A stretch of 64,000 nt of DNA from Prevotella sp. (GCA_022781445.1 JALETQ010000003.1:1-64000); one strand, 5' to 3'. Positions 45,492 to 55,046 are shown, numbered from the stretch's first letter. Notes: generated by a model not told the origin, from the sequence alone. Numbers and translations: made by a program.

Positions 45492-45959
45492 TCAGTCCTC
45501 TTCAAAGACGATGGGGATTTCTCTGCGGATGCTTTCTTCGAGAGAAATGAGCGTTTCGGTGGCCACTACGCCCGGAATGGATTGCATCCTGCCGTTGAGT
45601 AGTTCTTTCAGTTGTTCGTTGTCTCGGGCATACAACTTTACCAACATGGTGTAAGGGCCTGTGGTGAAATGGCATTCCACCACTTCTTTGATGTCGTTGA
45701 GCCTTTCAACAACGTCTTTATACATACTTCCTCTTTCAAGCGTGATGCCCACATAGGTACAGGTCGTGTAACCCAAACTTTTGGGATTGACATCAAAACC
45801 GCTGCCGATGATGACCCCGTCCTTGATGAGATGTTGCACACGTTGGTGGACTGCGGCTCTCGATACGCCACATTCTGCAGCTACGTCTTTGAACGGCATA
45901 CGGGCATTTTTAGACAAAATGCCGAGTATTTTTTTGTCAAGTTTGTCTGTTCTTTCCAT
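45492..45959 (-). CDS. Lrp/AsnC-family transcriptional regulator
   Basis: 155 residues from ATG 45959 (MERTDKLDKKILGIL), the family start; the extension to 46025 is unlike Lrp. The N-terminal winged helix-turn-helix is DVAAECGVSRAAVHQRVQHL. The C-terminal RAM domain (YVGITLERGSMYKDVVERL and following) binds amino acids and forms octamers. It heads an operon with the fused peptidase and glutaminyl cyclase, so it probably senses an amino acid and controls peptide breakdown; it may also control the neighbouring sdaA and glnN. Confidence 0.92.
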   Translation of the reverse strand: MERTDKLDKKILGILSKNARMPFKDVAAECGVSRAAVHQRVQHLIKDGVIIGSGFDVNPKSLGYTTCTYVGITLERGSMYKDVVERLNDIKEVVECHFTTGPYTMLVKLYARDNEQLKELLNGRMQSIPGVVATETLISLEESIRREIPIVFEED

Positions 45960-46045
45960 ATAATATGGTTCTTGTTGACTGGTTGGGCGGTCATTTGTCT
46001 TCACAATCGACGTAAAGATGCACATACCGCCATCTTATAATGTCG

Positions 46046-46077
46046 CAAAAATAGAAAAAAGAAACGGAATATGCAAA
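46046..46077 (-). promoter_or_regulatory. Promoter of the Lrp operon
   Basis: On the minus strand, TTTG (46077-46074), exactly 20 bases, then TATTTTTG (46053-46046). The -33 element lies in the loop of the sdaA terminator hairpin. The leader to ATG 45959 is ~80 bases. Confidence 0.75.
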
Positions 46078-46089
46078 ACATATTCCGTT
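46054..46089 (-). terminator. Terminator of sdaA
   Basis: AACGGAATATG and CATATTCCGTT (46063-46073, 46079-46089) pair perfectly over 11 bp. On the minus strand the stem is followed by TTCTTTTTTC. It lies 110 bp past the sdaA stop and overlaps the Lrp promoter. Confidence 0.8.
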
Positions 46090-46198
46090 AAATTTGTTCA
46101 TTTTCAAGCCTTGTCGAACCGTGCTGACATGAGTTGTCAAACAGCTTACCGACAGCTGATGCGACAGGCTTACCGCCCCTTGAACAGGAAGAAGCTGT

Positions 46199-47404
46199 TC
46201 AGTCGAAGTCTTTGGCCAATCCTCCTTCGCTGGTTTCCTTGTAGAGAGAAGGCAGGTCGTGACCGGTTTGACGCATCACATTGACGACTCTGTCGAACGA
46301 AACACGGTGCTTGCCGTCGGAGAAGGTGGCATAGAGGTTGGCATCCAAGGCACGGCAGGCGGCAAAGGCATTGCGTTCGATGCAGGGAATCTGCACCAAT
46401 CCGCACACCGGGTCGCAGGTCATGCCCAAGTGGTGTTCGAGTCCCATCTCGGCAGCGTATTCGATTTGCGCCGGACTGCCTCCGAAAAGCTGGCACGATG
46501 CTGCCGAAGCCATGGCACAAGCCACGCCCACTTCGCCCTGACAGCCCACGTCGGCACCCGATATAGAGGCATTTTCTTTGACCACATTGCCGAAGATGCC
46601 GGCGGTGGCGATGGCGCGAATGATCCTGTCGTCGCTGAAATTGTGCGCTCTCGACAGATGATACATCACGGCAGGAAGCACGCCGCACGATCCGCAGGTG
46701 GGTGCCGTGACGATGGTTCCGCCCGAGGCATTCTCCTCGCTCACCGCCAAGGCATAGGCATAAACCAAGCCTCGCGACTGCAACGACTGTTTGTAGCCGG
46801 TTGCCTTGATGTAGTACACCGGGGCTTTGCGTGCCAAATTGAGCGGACCGGGCAGCCTTCCTTCGGTGTTGATGCCACGTTCGACCGCCTCTTGCATGGA
46901 TTTCCACACTTCGCGCAGATAGTCCCATATTTCTTCTCCTTCACATTGCCCCACGTATTCCCAGTAACTTCGTCCGTTGGCTTCGCACCAATGGAGAATT
47001 TCCGACAGTGTTTTCATGGAGTAAACGTCTTCTGTGTGGGTCACCAGCCGGCTTTCCTTGCCTTCCGAAAGGGCACCGCCACCGATACTGTAAACCGTCC
47101 ATTCGTTGACGTTTTTGCCTTCGGAGTCGATCATGGAAAACTTCATGCCGTTGGGATGGAAAGGCAGGAAGACGGTGGGTTGCCATTCGATGGTGACCGG
47201 AGCTATTTCGGTCAGCACCTCTTCGATGGCCTTGTCGGTCATGTGGCCGCGTCCGGTGGCCGCCAGACTGCCGTAGAGTGTCACATGATATGCCACGGCA
47301 GCCGGATAATGTTGTGCATAGAGTTGGGCGGCTTTCTGCGGTCCCATGGTGTGACTGCTCGAGGGCCCCAATCCGATTCGATATATTTCTCTTAATGATT
47401 TCAT
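46199..47404 (-). CDS. sdaA: L-serine ammonia-lyase, iron-sulfur type, single chain
   Basis: 401 residues from ATG 47404 (MKSLREIYRIGLGPSSSHTM); the open frame upstream is unrelated. It deaminates L-serine to pyruvate with a [4Fe-4S] cluster. GPSSSHTMGP is the beta-domain signature. Cys288, Cys330 and Cys341 have the spacing (42 and 11) of the cluster ligands in the Legionella type 2 enzyme. GGTIVTAPTCGSCGVLPAV is the conserved core. It is 126 bp downstream of glnN on the same strand and ends at the hairpin that overlaps the Lrp promoter. Confidence 0.94.
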   Translation of the reverse strand: MKSLREIYRIGLGPSSSHTMGPQKAAQLYAQHYPAAVAYHVTLYGSLAATGRGHMTDKAIEEVLTEIAPVTIEWQPTVFLPFHPNGMKFSMIDSEGKNVNEWTVYSIGGGALSEGKESRLVTHTEDVYSMKTLSEILHWCEANGRSYWEYVGQCEGEEIWDYLREVWKSMQEAVERGINTEGRLPGPLNLARKAPVYYIKATGYKQSLQSRGLVYAYALAVSEENASGGTIVTAPTCGSCGVLPAVMYHLSRAHNFSDDRIIRAIATAGIFGNVVKENASISGADVGCQGEVGVACAMASAASCQLFGGSPAQIEYAAEMGLEHHLGMTCDPVCGLVQIPCIERNAFAACRALDANLYATFSDGKHRVSFDRVVNVMRQTGHDLPSLYKETSEGGLAKDFD

Positions 47405-47529
47405 GAGAGGTTTTTTGTGATGTTTGGTATTTGATAAGGTCAAAAGGTGTTTCTTCGGTTGCGGACGATGTCTCATGGCGGAATGTTCTTCCGCACATGA
47501 TTCATCCGCTTGCCGTTGTCGGTACTGCC

Positions 47530-49719
47530 CTACTTGATGAAAAGCAGTTCGCGATACTTGGGCAGTGTCCACCATTCGTCGCTGACAATGAGTTCGAGCT
47601 TGTCGATTTGTCTTCTGATTTCGTCCATTTTCGGAACTACATGGTCGTGATAGGCAATGGCTTTTTCGCGATTCGATTCTATTTTGTTTGCCACTTTGCG
47701 GGCTTGTGTCAGCTCTTCGACCCCCGTTTCGATGGCTTGTGTGCGCTGTGCGATCTCCTTGATGAGTTTTTTGTTGCGCTCGGTGAGCAGGTGAGCCTCT
47801 TCTTTCTCGAAGACCTCGTACATGTTTTTCACGTTTTCAGCCAAGACACTCTGATATTGGGTGGCAACGGGTACGATGTGATTCATGGACATATCGCCCA
47901 TGACACGGGCTTCGATCTGCACTCTTTTGGTGTAAGTCTCCCACTTGACGTCGTTGCGTGCTTCGAGTTCCTTGCGATTCATGACACCCATTCGTTCGAA
48001 CATGGTGATGCTATCTTCGTCGAGATAGCGGTCGAATATCAGCGGACAGGATGTTTCCACGTCGAGTCCGCGACGTTTCGCCTCGGCAGTCCATTCCTCA
48101 TCGTAGCCGTTCCCGTCGAAATGGATGGGCTGACAAGTGCGGATGTCGGTTCTCACCACGTCAACGATGGCAGAAGTGAGTTCTATGCCTTGTGCCGTCA
48201 GATTGTCGACCCGCTGCTTGAAAGAAGTCAAAGCCTCGGCCACGGAAGTGTTGAGGGCAATCATGGCAGAGGCGCTGTTGGCTTCCGAGCCTACGGCTCT
48301 GAACTCAAAGCGGTTTCCGATGAACGCAAACGGTGATGTGCGGTTACGGTCGGTATTGTCGACCATCAACTCCGGAATGGTCGGGATGTCGATTTTCATG
48401 CCCTGTTTGCCTGTCATCGTAAAGAGATCGTCCTTGTCGGCCTTTTCGATGTGTTCCAACAGTTCGGACAACTGTTTGCCCAAGAATGACGAGATGATGG
48501 TGGGCGGAGCCTCGTTGCCGCCCAGCCGTTGGGCATTGGTGGCACTCATGATGCTGGCTTTGAGCAGTCCGTTGTGTCGATACACGCCCATCAGCGTTTC
48601 GACAACGAACACCACGAAGCGCAAATTGTCCTCTGCGGTCTTGCCGGGGGCATGGAGCAACACGCCGGTGTCGGTGGAAAGGCTCCAGTTATTGTGTTTA
48701 CCGCTGCCGTTGATGCCTGCGAACGGCTTTTCGTGGAGCAGCACTCGGAAGCCGTGACGGCGTGCAACCTTCTTCATGAGAGACATGATGAGCATGTTAT
48801 GGTCCACCGCAAGGTTGGCTTCTTCGAAGATGGGAGCCAGCTCAAATTGATTGGGTGCCACCTCATTGTGCCTTGTCTTGACAGGTATGGACAATTCGAG
48901 AGCGCGTATTTCGAGTTCTTTCATGAACGCCTGTACCCTTTCCGGAATCGTTCCGAAGTAATGGTCGTCCATCTGTTGGTTCTTGGCAGAGTCATGACCC
49001 ATGAGCGTTCTGCCGGTGAGCATCAGGTCTGGACGTGCCGAAAAGAGGTCTTCATCGACCAAGAAGTACTCTTGTTCCCATCCGAGATTGCATCTCACGC
49101 GTTTCACTTCCGGATAGAAGAAGCGGCTCACCTCGGTGGCTGCATGATTGACGGCTCTCAGTGACTTCAGCAGAGGTGCCTTATAATCGAGTGCTTCGCC
49201 GGTGTAGGCGATGAAAACCGTGGGAATACAGAGGGTATCGTCGATGATGAACACGGGCGATGTGGGATCCCATGCTGTATAGCCGCGGGCTTCGAAGGTG
49301 TTGCGGATGCCACCGTTGGGAAACGAACTGGCATCGGGCTCTTGCTGAACGAGCAGTTTTCCCGAAAATTCTTCCATCGGACAGCCTTGCTTGTCAATGC
49401 TGAAAAAAGAGTCGTGCTTCTCGGCCGTACCTTCATTGAGGGGCTGAAACCAGTGTGTGTAGTGGGTCACCCCATTGTCAACCGCCCATTGTCGCATTCC
49501 TTCTGCCACGGCATTGGCGATGTCGCGGTCAAGACGGGTGCCGTTGTCGATGACATCCATGAGCTTTGCAAATACTTCTTGAGAAAGATAACGCTTCATC
49601 TTTTCCCGGTTAAATACGTACTTCCCGAATAACTCTGCCGGACGTGTGGCCGGTGTTTCCGCCTTGACGGGTTTCTTGGAGAAAGCCTTTTCCACCACTT
49701 TGAATCTTAAATGGGCCAT
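47530..49719 (-). CDS. glnN: Glutamine synthetase type III
   Basis: 729 residues, the long GSIII form typical of Bacteroides and cyanobacteria and much larger than GSI (~450). It joins ammonia and glutamate to glutamine using ATP. Recognisable segments: the GSIII start (ELFGKYVFNREKMKRYLS), THWFQPLNEGTAEKHDSFF, VKTRHNEVAPNQFELAP, INGSGKHNNWSLSTDTGVLL and NRTSPFAFIGNRFEFRAVGS. A long C-terminal helical region follows. No adenylylation site is expected in this type. It lies downstream of dapF (167 bp) and upstream of sdaA, forming a nitrogen and amino-acid block. Confidence 0.96.
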   Translation of the reverse strand: MAHLRFKVVEKAFSKKPVKAETPATRPAELFGKYVFNREKMKRYLSQEVFAKLMDVIDNGTRLDRDIANAVAEGMRQWAVDNGVTHYTHWFQPLNEGTAEKHDSFFSIDKQGCPMEEFSGKLLVQQEPDASSFPNGGIRNTFEARGYTAWDPTSPVFIIDDTLCIPTVFIAYTGEALDYKAPLLKSLRAVNHAATEVSRFFYPEVKRVRCNLGWEQEYFLVDEDLFSARPDLMLTGRTLMGHDSAKNQQMDDHYFGTIPERVQAFMKELEIRALELSIPVKTRHNEVAPNQFELAPIFEEANLAVDHNMLIMSLMKKVARRHGFRVLLHEKPFAGINGSGKHNNWSLSTDTGVLLHAPGKTAEDNLRFVVFVVETLMGVYRHNGLLKASIMSATNAQRLGGNEAPPTIISSFLGKQLSELLEHIEKADKDDLFTMTGKQGMKIDIPTIPELMVDNTDRNRTSPFAFIGNRFEFRAVGSEANSASAMIALNTSVAEALTSFKQRVDNLTAQGIELTSAIVDVVRTDIRTCQPIHFDGNGYDEEWTAEAKRRGLDVETSCPLIFDRYLDEDSITMFERMGVMNRKELEARNDVKWETYTKRVQIEARVMGDMSMNHIVPVATQYQSVLAENVKNMYEVFEKEEAHLLTERNKKLIKEIAQRTQAIETGVEELTQARKVANKIESNREKAIAYHDHVVPKMDEIRRQIDKLELIVSDEWWTLPKYRELLFIK

Positions 49720-49886
49720 AATTTTTTTACTTTTGATAAATCGACAGATTGCCGATGATGAGACTAATATCCTTTATTGATTGAAGATGAAGGGATGACG
49801 GTTGCACCGGTCGTGATGAAGATGCCTTCCGGTCAGTCATCATCCCTTGACGGGGCAGATGGACTTCCTTTGCAGACAGGTGGCTG

Positions 49887-50765
49887 TCAGGGTATGAAAC
49901 AAACGGAATCCGAGCAGAATACCGGCAGTTCCATTTGTCCTTCATACACGAATGTGGCAGGACCGGTGAGCATCACGTGATTGGTTTGTTCGTCCCAGTT
50001 CACGAATAGGGTGCCTCCGTCCATGACGATGCGACATTTCTCGTCGGCGCGTTTGCTTATCTTGGCGGCTACGGCCGTGGCACATGCACTCGAACCGCAA
50101 GCCTGCGTGATGCCCGAACCGCGTTCCCACACTCTGGTGCGGATGCAGTTGGGGGCGATGACTTGTGCGAACACCACGTTGCAACGCTGCGGAAAGGCCG
50201 GATGGCGTTCGATGGCCGAACCGTAGAGGGTCATGTCCTGTGTGCTCAGGTGTCCGCCGAAGATGACATAATGGGGTGTTCCGAGATTGACAAAGGTACC
50301 GATGAACTCTTTACCTGCCACTTCGATGACGTTGCTTCCCATGAGGTTGAAGAGGCTTTTGTCGCTGAGAATAGGTTCGCCCATATCGACCGTCACGTTG
50401 ATGAGCGCACCGGAGGTGTCGGTATTGAGATGAACATTGCATGAACCCGACTTCGTTTGGAGTATCATGTCGGACTTTTCGATCATGCCGTGTTCGTAAG
50501 CATATTTGGCTATACACCGGGCTGCGTTTCCACACATCTCGGCTTCCGAGCCATCGGAGTTGAAAATGCGCATCGAAAAGTCGGCTTCCTCCGACGAGTC
50601 GAGTTTCTTAAACAGAATCAGCCCGTCACCGCCGATGCCCGTATTGCGGTTTGTCCACACGATGGCGGCATCAACCGGGCGTTCGATATGCTGGTTGGTG
50701 GTATCAACAAAGATGTAATCGTTTCCTGCACCATGCATCTTTGTAAATTTGATGATTTGCTTCAT
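49887..50765 (-). CDS. dapF: Diaminopimelate epimerase
   Basis: 292 residues. It interconverts LL- and meso-diaminopimelate for lysine and peptidoglycan synthesis. Both catalytic Cys are visible: NSDGSEAEMCGNAARC, and RGSGITQACGSSACATAV. HGAGNDYIFVD is the N-terminal signature. Upstream, minus-strand -7-like boxes TATCTTTG (50874-50867) and TACTTTTG (50953-50946) could drive it, but neither has a good -33. Confidence 0.95.
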   Translation of the reverse strand: MKQIIKFTKMHGAGNDYIFVDTTNQHIERPVDAAIVWTNRNTGIGGDGLILFKKLDSSEEADFSMRIFNSDGSEAEMCGNAARCIAKYAYEHGMIEKSDMILQTKSGSCNVHLNTDTSGALINVTVDMGEPILSDKSLFNLMGSNVIEVAGKEFIGTFVNLGTPHYVIFGGHLSTQDMTLYGSAIERHPAFPQRCNVVFAQVIAPNCIRTRVWERGSGITQACGSSACATAVAAKISKRADEKCRIVMDGGTLFVNWDEQTNHVMLTGPATFVYEGQMELPVFCSDSVCFIP

Positions 50766-51118
50766 GAAATTAGTTTTATGCTTTATACCTTATTAAATAG
50801 TTTTGAATTTGAAATGTATTGCGATAGATGACAAGTTTGAGCATTATGCCTTTACTCAATCTTTGTCAAAGATAGCGAGATGTCAATGCATTGTTTCTGC
50901 GTCCTGTGTCCCAAGGTTGTTATCTACATGGTTACCTGTCGTTTGCAAAAGTACGTTTTTTTGTCGAATAAACGATTTGGGAAATTGCTAAAATTTATGT
51001 TCGTTCTGCAAAATCTGCATTCTCGCGATTGGTATGTGTTCCTCCGGTGATGCAGCTGGTGTTTGGGGATTGCACATCCTTTTCTTCCGTCTGTCTGCCA
51101 AAAACAAGCCTTTCCCAC
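50766..51118. other. Divergent regulatory gap between dapF and the AspT-like gene
   Basis: No gene. It holds the dapF -7 candidates named above (50867-50874 and 50946-50953 on the minus strand). Nothing else is recognised. Confidence 0.35.
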
Positions 51119-51148
51119 TTGCCGTTTGTACTTTTCTTTGTACTTTTG
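51119..51148 (+). promoter_or_regulatory. Promoter of the AspT-like transporter gene
   Basis: TTG (51119-51121), 19 bases, then TACTTTTG (51141-51148), 31 bp before the start codon. Confidence 0.65.
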
Positions 51149-51179
51149 CCCCGTCATTCATGGAGTAAATCACTGAATC

Positions 51180-52847
51180 ATGGTAGATTGGATAGAGCAA
51201 CTCGTCACCCGTCACTCGGCTCTGCAAACCGTTGTTGCGCTCTCGCTCATTTGTGCGATAGGCTTGGCGTGCGGTAAAATCAGAGTTTTGGGAGTGTCGC
51301 TCGGCATCGCTTTCGTGTTCTTCATCGGCATCATTGCCGGTCATTTGGGCTTGTCGGTCGATCCAACGATGCTCGATTATGCCGAGAGCTTCGGGCTCAT
51401 CATCTTTGTTTATACCCTCGGTCTTCATGTCGGACCGGGTTTCTTCAGTTCCATGAAACACGAAGGCATGGCTTTCAACGCATGGGGACTGGGACTGATC
51501 GGCGGCGGTACGGCTCTCGCCATCGCCTTGTCGTGCTTTTCCGGTGTGCGTATGTCCGACATGGTGGGGCTGTTGTGTGGTGCTACCACCAATACGCCGG
51601 CACTCGGTGCCGCACAACAAACCCTCCTGCAGGTGGGGCAGTCGAGTGCCCGGGCAGCTTTGGCGTGTGCCGTGGCATACCCCTTGGGTGTGGTCGGGGT
51701 CATCTTTGCCATCATGGTGCTGCGTAAATGGGTGGTGCGTCCGTCCGACTTGACCGTCCGACTCCACGACGAAGACAATCACACTCATATCGATCAGTTT
51801 GTTGTCGTCAATCCTGCCTTGGACGGGAAGACCGTTGCCGAAGTGGCAAGATCGTCCCATCTCAAGTTCATCATTTCACGCATTTGGCGGCAGGGCGAGG
51901 TCATTCTGCCCTTGTCGTCCACCCGATTGGTAAACGGAGATAATGTGCTGATCATCACCAATGTCAATGATGTTGATGCCATCGAGATCCTTTTCGGCGA
52001 AAAAGTCAAGACCGATTGGAATGCCGACAAGATAGACTGGAATGCCATTGATGCCAAGATAGAATCGAGAATGCTTGTCGTGACACGCGCGGAACTGAAC
52101 GGAAAGCATCTCGGAACGCTCAAATTGCGGCAGGCTTACGGCGTCAATGTGAGCCGGGTGCTGCGTGGCGACATCACCTTGCTTGCCACCGAGGACCTCC
52201 GGCTGCAGTATGGCGACCGACTGATGGTTGTCGGAACCTCCAAAGCCATCGACAGTGTCGAGTCGGCGTTGGGCAATTCGGTCAAAATGCTCCACGAACC
52301 CAACCTCGCCGCCATCTTCATAGGCTTGGTGTTGGGGCTTGCGCTGGGTACGCTTCCGCTGAGCCTGCCGGGTATGAGCATCCCCGTGAAGCTGGGTATT
52401 GCCGGCGGTCCCATCATCGTAGGCATCTTGGTGGGAGCTTTCGGCTCGCGCTTCCACCTCATCACCTACACCACCAACAGTGCGTCGCTCATGCTTCGCA
52501 AGCTGGGCTTGTCGCTCTATCTGGCATGTCTGGGACTGAGTGCGGGCAAGGACTTTCTCGAAACGGTGGTGCGTCCCGAAGGGTTGATGTGGATAGGCAT
52601 CGGTTTCGTGCTCACGGTCGTTCCCGTCATTCTCATCGGCTGGATGGCATTGCGAAAGCACCGCTATGATTTCGGCACTGTTTGCGGCATCCTTTGCGGT
52701 GCGATGGCAAATCCGATGGCACTCAGTTATGTAGGTGATACCATCGAAGGCGACACGGCTCCGGTGAGCTATGCGTCGGTATATCCGCTCAGCATGTTTG
52801 TCCGGGTGATTGTCGCACAGGTACTTGTGATGTTCTTTGCCGCCTGA
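51180..52847 (+). CDS. AspT/YidE-type putative transporter (AAE family)
   Basis: 555 residues: an N-terminal membrane half (about 1-190, five or six helices), a central cytosolic region with two TrkA-C-like regulatory domains (about 205-380), and a C-terminal membrane half (about 385-555). The halves carry the duplicated family motifs (GLHVGPGFF, CGATTNTPALGAA; later GLSLYLACLGLSAG, CGAMANPMALSY). The founding member exchanges aspartate for alanine. In Bacteroidales related proteins may move other dicarboxylates or amino acids; an aspartate or succinate link to the fumarate pathway would fit but is inference. Confidence 0.92.
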   Translation: MVDWIEQLVTRHSALQTVVALSLICAIGLACGKIRVLGVSLGIAFVFFIGIIAGHLGLSVDPTMLDYAESFGLIIFVYTLGLHVGPGFFSSMKHEGMAFNAWGLGLIGGGTALAIALSCFSGVRMSDMVGLLCGATTNTPALGAAQQTLLQVGQSSARAALACAVAYPLGVVGVIFAIMVLRKWVVRPSDLTVRLHDEDNHTHIDQFVVVNPALDGKTVAEVARSSHLKFIISRIWRQGEVILPLSSTRLVNGDNVLIITNVNDVDAIEILFGEKVKTDWNADKIDWNAIDAKIESRMLVVTRAELNGKHLGTLKLRQAYGVNVSRVLRGDITLLATEDLRLQYGDRLMVVGTSKAIDSVESALGNSVKMLHEPNLAAIFIGLVLGLALGTLPLSLPGMSIPVKLGIAGGPIIVGILVGAFGSRFHLITYTTNSASLMLRKLGLSLYLACLGLSAGKDFLETVVRPEGLMWIGIGFVLTVVPVILIGWMALRKHRYDFGTVCGILCGAMANPMALSYVGDTIEGDTAPVSYASVYPLSMFVRVIVAQVLVMFFAA

Positions 52848-53006
52848 CACTGCCTTGTTTGTCGGTGTTTTGCTCCCTCAACGCCGAATTTCATTTCTTT
52901 TTCTGAACATATAGCTTGCCATTCCTGGGTCATCGTTATCAAGAGTCATTAAACGTATGAAACCTATTCGGGCTGAAGATCGAGGGTCAAGAATGACGAA
53001 AACCGA

Positions 53007-53045
53007 TCCCACACTCTTCTGCAAAGAGGGTGGGAGCAGTTTTTC
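53007..53045 (+). terminator. Terminator after the AspT-like gene
   Basis: TCCCACACTCTT and AAGAGGGTGGGA (53007-53018, 53024-53035) pair over 11 of 12 bp around five bases, then five T at 53040-53044. It is 160 bp past the stop. Confidence 0.65.
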
Positions 53046-53121
53046 ACGTTCTTGGACGGCTGGCATCGGAGCGTGTGTTTGTCCTTTCACGTGTACCGAT
53101 GCCGCCGTATCGATGTAGGAA

Positions 53122-54582
53122 TTATCGTTTCAACTTGCGCAATATGGGAGCCATGTTGAACTCATTGGGTTGGAAGGTCACCATATATGCACCGATTTGG
53201 AACATGTCGTTAAGGTCGAATTGTGCCATCACATTGATGGTGCGGTTGATGTAGGTGGGCAGGATGCTCACGTTCTCGGCATATTCGTAACCTTTTTCGA
53301 CCAGCATATCGGTGATGTAGGGCGAACGAATGGCAAGGTTGTCGTTCGTAATCACAAGGGAAGCATAATATTTTCCGCCGTCTTCAAGCAAAACAATGAT
53401 GGGGAAATCCTTGGAAGTGGTGTTGATTGTCGGACCGAGCTCCGATGTTTCATCGCTCTCGTAATAAGGTTGTTCCTTGAACCACGCCAAGGCCTCGTCC
53501 ATCGTCATCGTGCCAAACTCAACCAACGGCATGGGGAAGTCCACCGTTTCGGGCGGTACTTGTCCGTCGAGGTTCGTGTAAGCGTAGTGCATTACGGGGG
53601 CGAAAATGCCCTGTCCTTCGGTTTTGTCGGCCATGAGCACATAGCAAGCCGACTTGATTTTGCGGTTGTAATACACCACATAACCCTCGTTGTCGGTCAT
53701 GCTGGTGTAGGTATAACCCATTGTCTTGAGGTAGGCGGTGACGCTCGCCGGTGTCGGAATATGGGTGGTGTCCACGTAGATGGCTGTTTCTTCCAACGCG
53801 CTTTTGGTGGCAACGTCATACCAATATTTAATGGTCGTCCAAGTGCTGTCGGCCGTTTGATACACATAAATGCCTTTTTCGGGTTTCGATAAAGTGGTGT
53901 TGAGTATGTGACCCATGCGTTTTTCGTAGAGTTTCATGAGTTCCACGGGTGCATACTTGCCATAGAAAGGCATCCATGTTCCGGTTTCGACATCTTTGAG
54001 CGGTGCGATTCTCGTCCACGAATGGGCATCTTCATCGTATGCACCATAATAATAATCAGCACCGTCGGCGCGTGTGTCAATGACAATCGAAGTAAGGTTG
54101 GCTGCATTGACATACACACTGACTTCACCATTCTTCGACGCCTCGGGTTGCAACACAAAACCACTCTTGCGGAGGAATGCCTTGAACGCAGCCTCGTCGC
54201 CTGTGGCGATGTTGCATTTGGCATACTTGTAACAACCTTCTTTGTCGAAGCGATATTCCCACGAATAAGTCGCAACCTCGGTTGTCTTGGTGGCGGTGAG
54301 TTTGTCGTCACTGTTCTTCACCACGTCAAAGCCCCTTGCCTGTTCGGCAGCCATGACGGCATCGAGGGTCGAACCAAAGCTGTTCGAAGGTATCTCAAAC
54401 TGCTTCTCGATGATGGTGGGGTTTTCGTCGGCACCGTAAAAGAACACGATGCTGTCGACTTCCTGCGAACGGAACGTCTGTCTTTGTCCGTTTTTATATA
54501 TGTGAACGCCTTGGGCGGATATGCCGGTGGCAAGGAGGATCATGCCTGCCGCGAGTGTGATGGATTTGAAAAGACTTCTCAT
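53122..54582 (-). CDS. Secreted protein of unknown function (486 residues)
   Basis: The signal peptide (1-23) ends ISA, and the mature protein would begin with Gln (QGVHIYKNG). The mature start (GVHIYKNGQRQTFRSQEVDS) resembles N-termini of many Prevotella secreted proteins. The body has repeated beta-rich segments, with Tyr/Thr-rich stretches and a recurrent pattern of about 75-100 residues (GFDVVKN..., GFVLQPE..., GYTYTSMTD..., GYEYAENV...). This suggests several copies of a small alpha-beta module. No sorting tail is visible, so it may stay in the periplasm or be held by the partner. It overlaps the upstream gene as ATGA. Confidence 0.75.
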   Translation of the reverse strand: MRSLFKSITLAAGMILLATGISAQGVHIYKNGQRQTFRSQEVDSIVFFYGADENPTIIEKQFEIPSNSFGSTLDAVMAAEQARGFDVVKNSDDKLTATKTTEVATYSWEYRFDKEGCYKYAKCNIATGDEAAFKAFLRKSGFVLQPEASKNGEVSVYVNAANLTSIVIDTRADGADYYYGAYDEDAHSWTRIAPLKDVETGTWMPFYGKYAPVELMKLYEKRMGHILNTTLSKPEKGIYVYQTADSTWTTIKYWYDVATKSALEETAIYVDTTHIPTPASVTAYLKTMGYTYTSMTDNEGYVVYYNRKIKSACYVLMADKTEGQGIFAPVMHYAYTNLDGQVPPETVDFPMPLVEFGTMTMDEALAWFKEQPYYESDETSELGPTINTTSKDFPIIVLLEDGGKYYASLVITNDNLAIRSPYITDMLVEKGYEYAENVSILPTYINRTINVMAQFDLNDMFQIGAYMVTFQPNEFNMAPILRKLKR

Positions 54583-55046
54583 TTCTTGATGAATTTGTAG
54601 GATTGATGTTGTGTTTTGATGATGTAGCTTCCCCGGTTGAGTTTGTCGGAAGCGATGGAGAGGCTGCCTTTACCGTCGGTTTGGCAACGGTCGATGACTC
54701 TTCCGTCGAAGTCGTAGAGATACACGGTTTCGTTCGGGTTGAAATACATCAGGGTGATGCGGTCGCCCGCATAGCGGATGAATGGTGAAATGAAGTCACC
54801 GGCTGTTTCGCCGATGTTGTCGGTCTCGACAAAAGTAATCATGCGGATGTCACCGGCATCATATACAATGTCGGTTTCGGTTGTCGAGAAGATCGTTTTT
54901 TCGTCTTGTGTGGCGACCTTCGGGCGTTCGGAAAGACTGTAGGTAATCTTGTCGCCCGATGTCAGCCAAACGATAATGGCCGACGACTTCGCATGCATAC
55001 CGGCGACAATCGTCAGCAGGAATAGAAGGATGGTTGCTTTCTTCAT
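54579..55046 (-). CDS. Small secreted protein with a sorting-like tail
   Basis: 155 residues. A signal peptide of ~19-20 residues is followed by a short domain (WLTSGDKITYSLSERPKV...VYDAGDIRMITF) seen at the N-termini of many Bacteroidetes secreted proteins. The protein ends with a type-IX-like sequence (ETVYLYDFDGRVIDRCQTDG, then SYIIKTQHQSYKFIKK). There is almost nothing between these ends, so it looks like a minimal cargo or a stripped-down family member. It is translationally coupled to the 486-residue protein (four-base overlap). Confidence 0.75.
   Translation of the reverse strand: MKKATILLFLLTIVAGMHAKSSAIIVWLTSGDKITYSLSERPKVATQDEKTIFSTTETDIVYDAGDIRMITFVETDNIGETAGDFISPFIRYAGDRITLMYFNPNETVYLYDFDGRVIDRCQTDGKGSLSIASDKLNRGSYIIKTQHQSYKFIKK

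Noticed and set aside
50988..52850. Two long minus-strand frames (290 and 324 codons)
   Set aside because: Antisense to the AspT-like transporter, which shows both duplicated family motifs.
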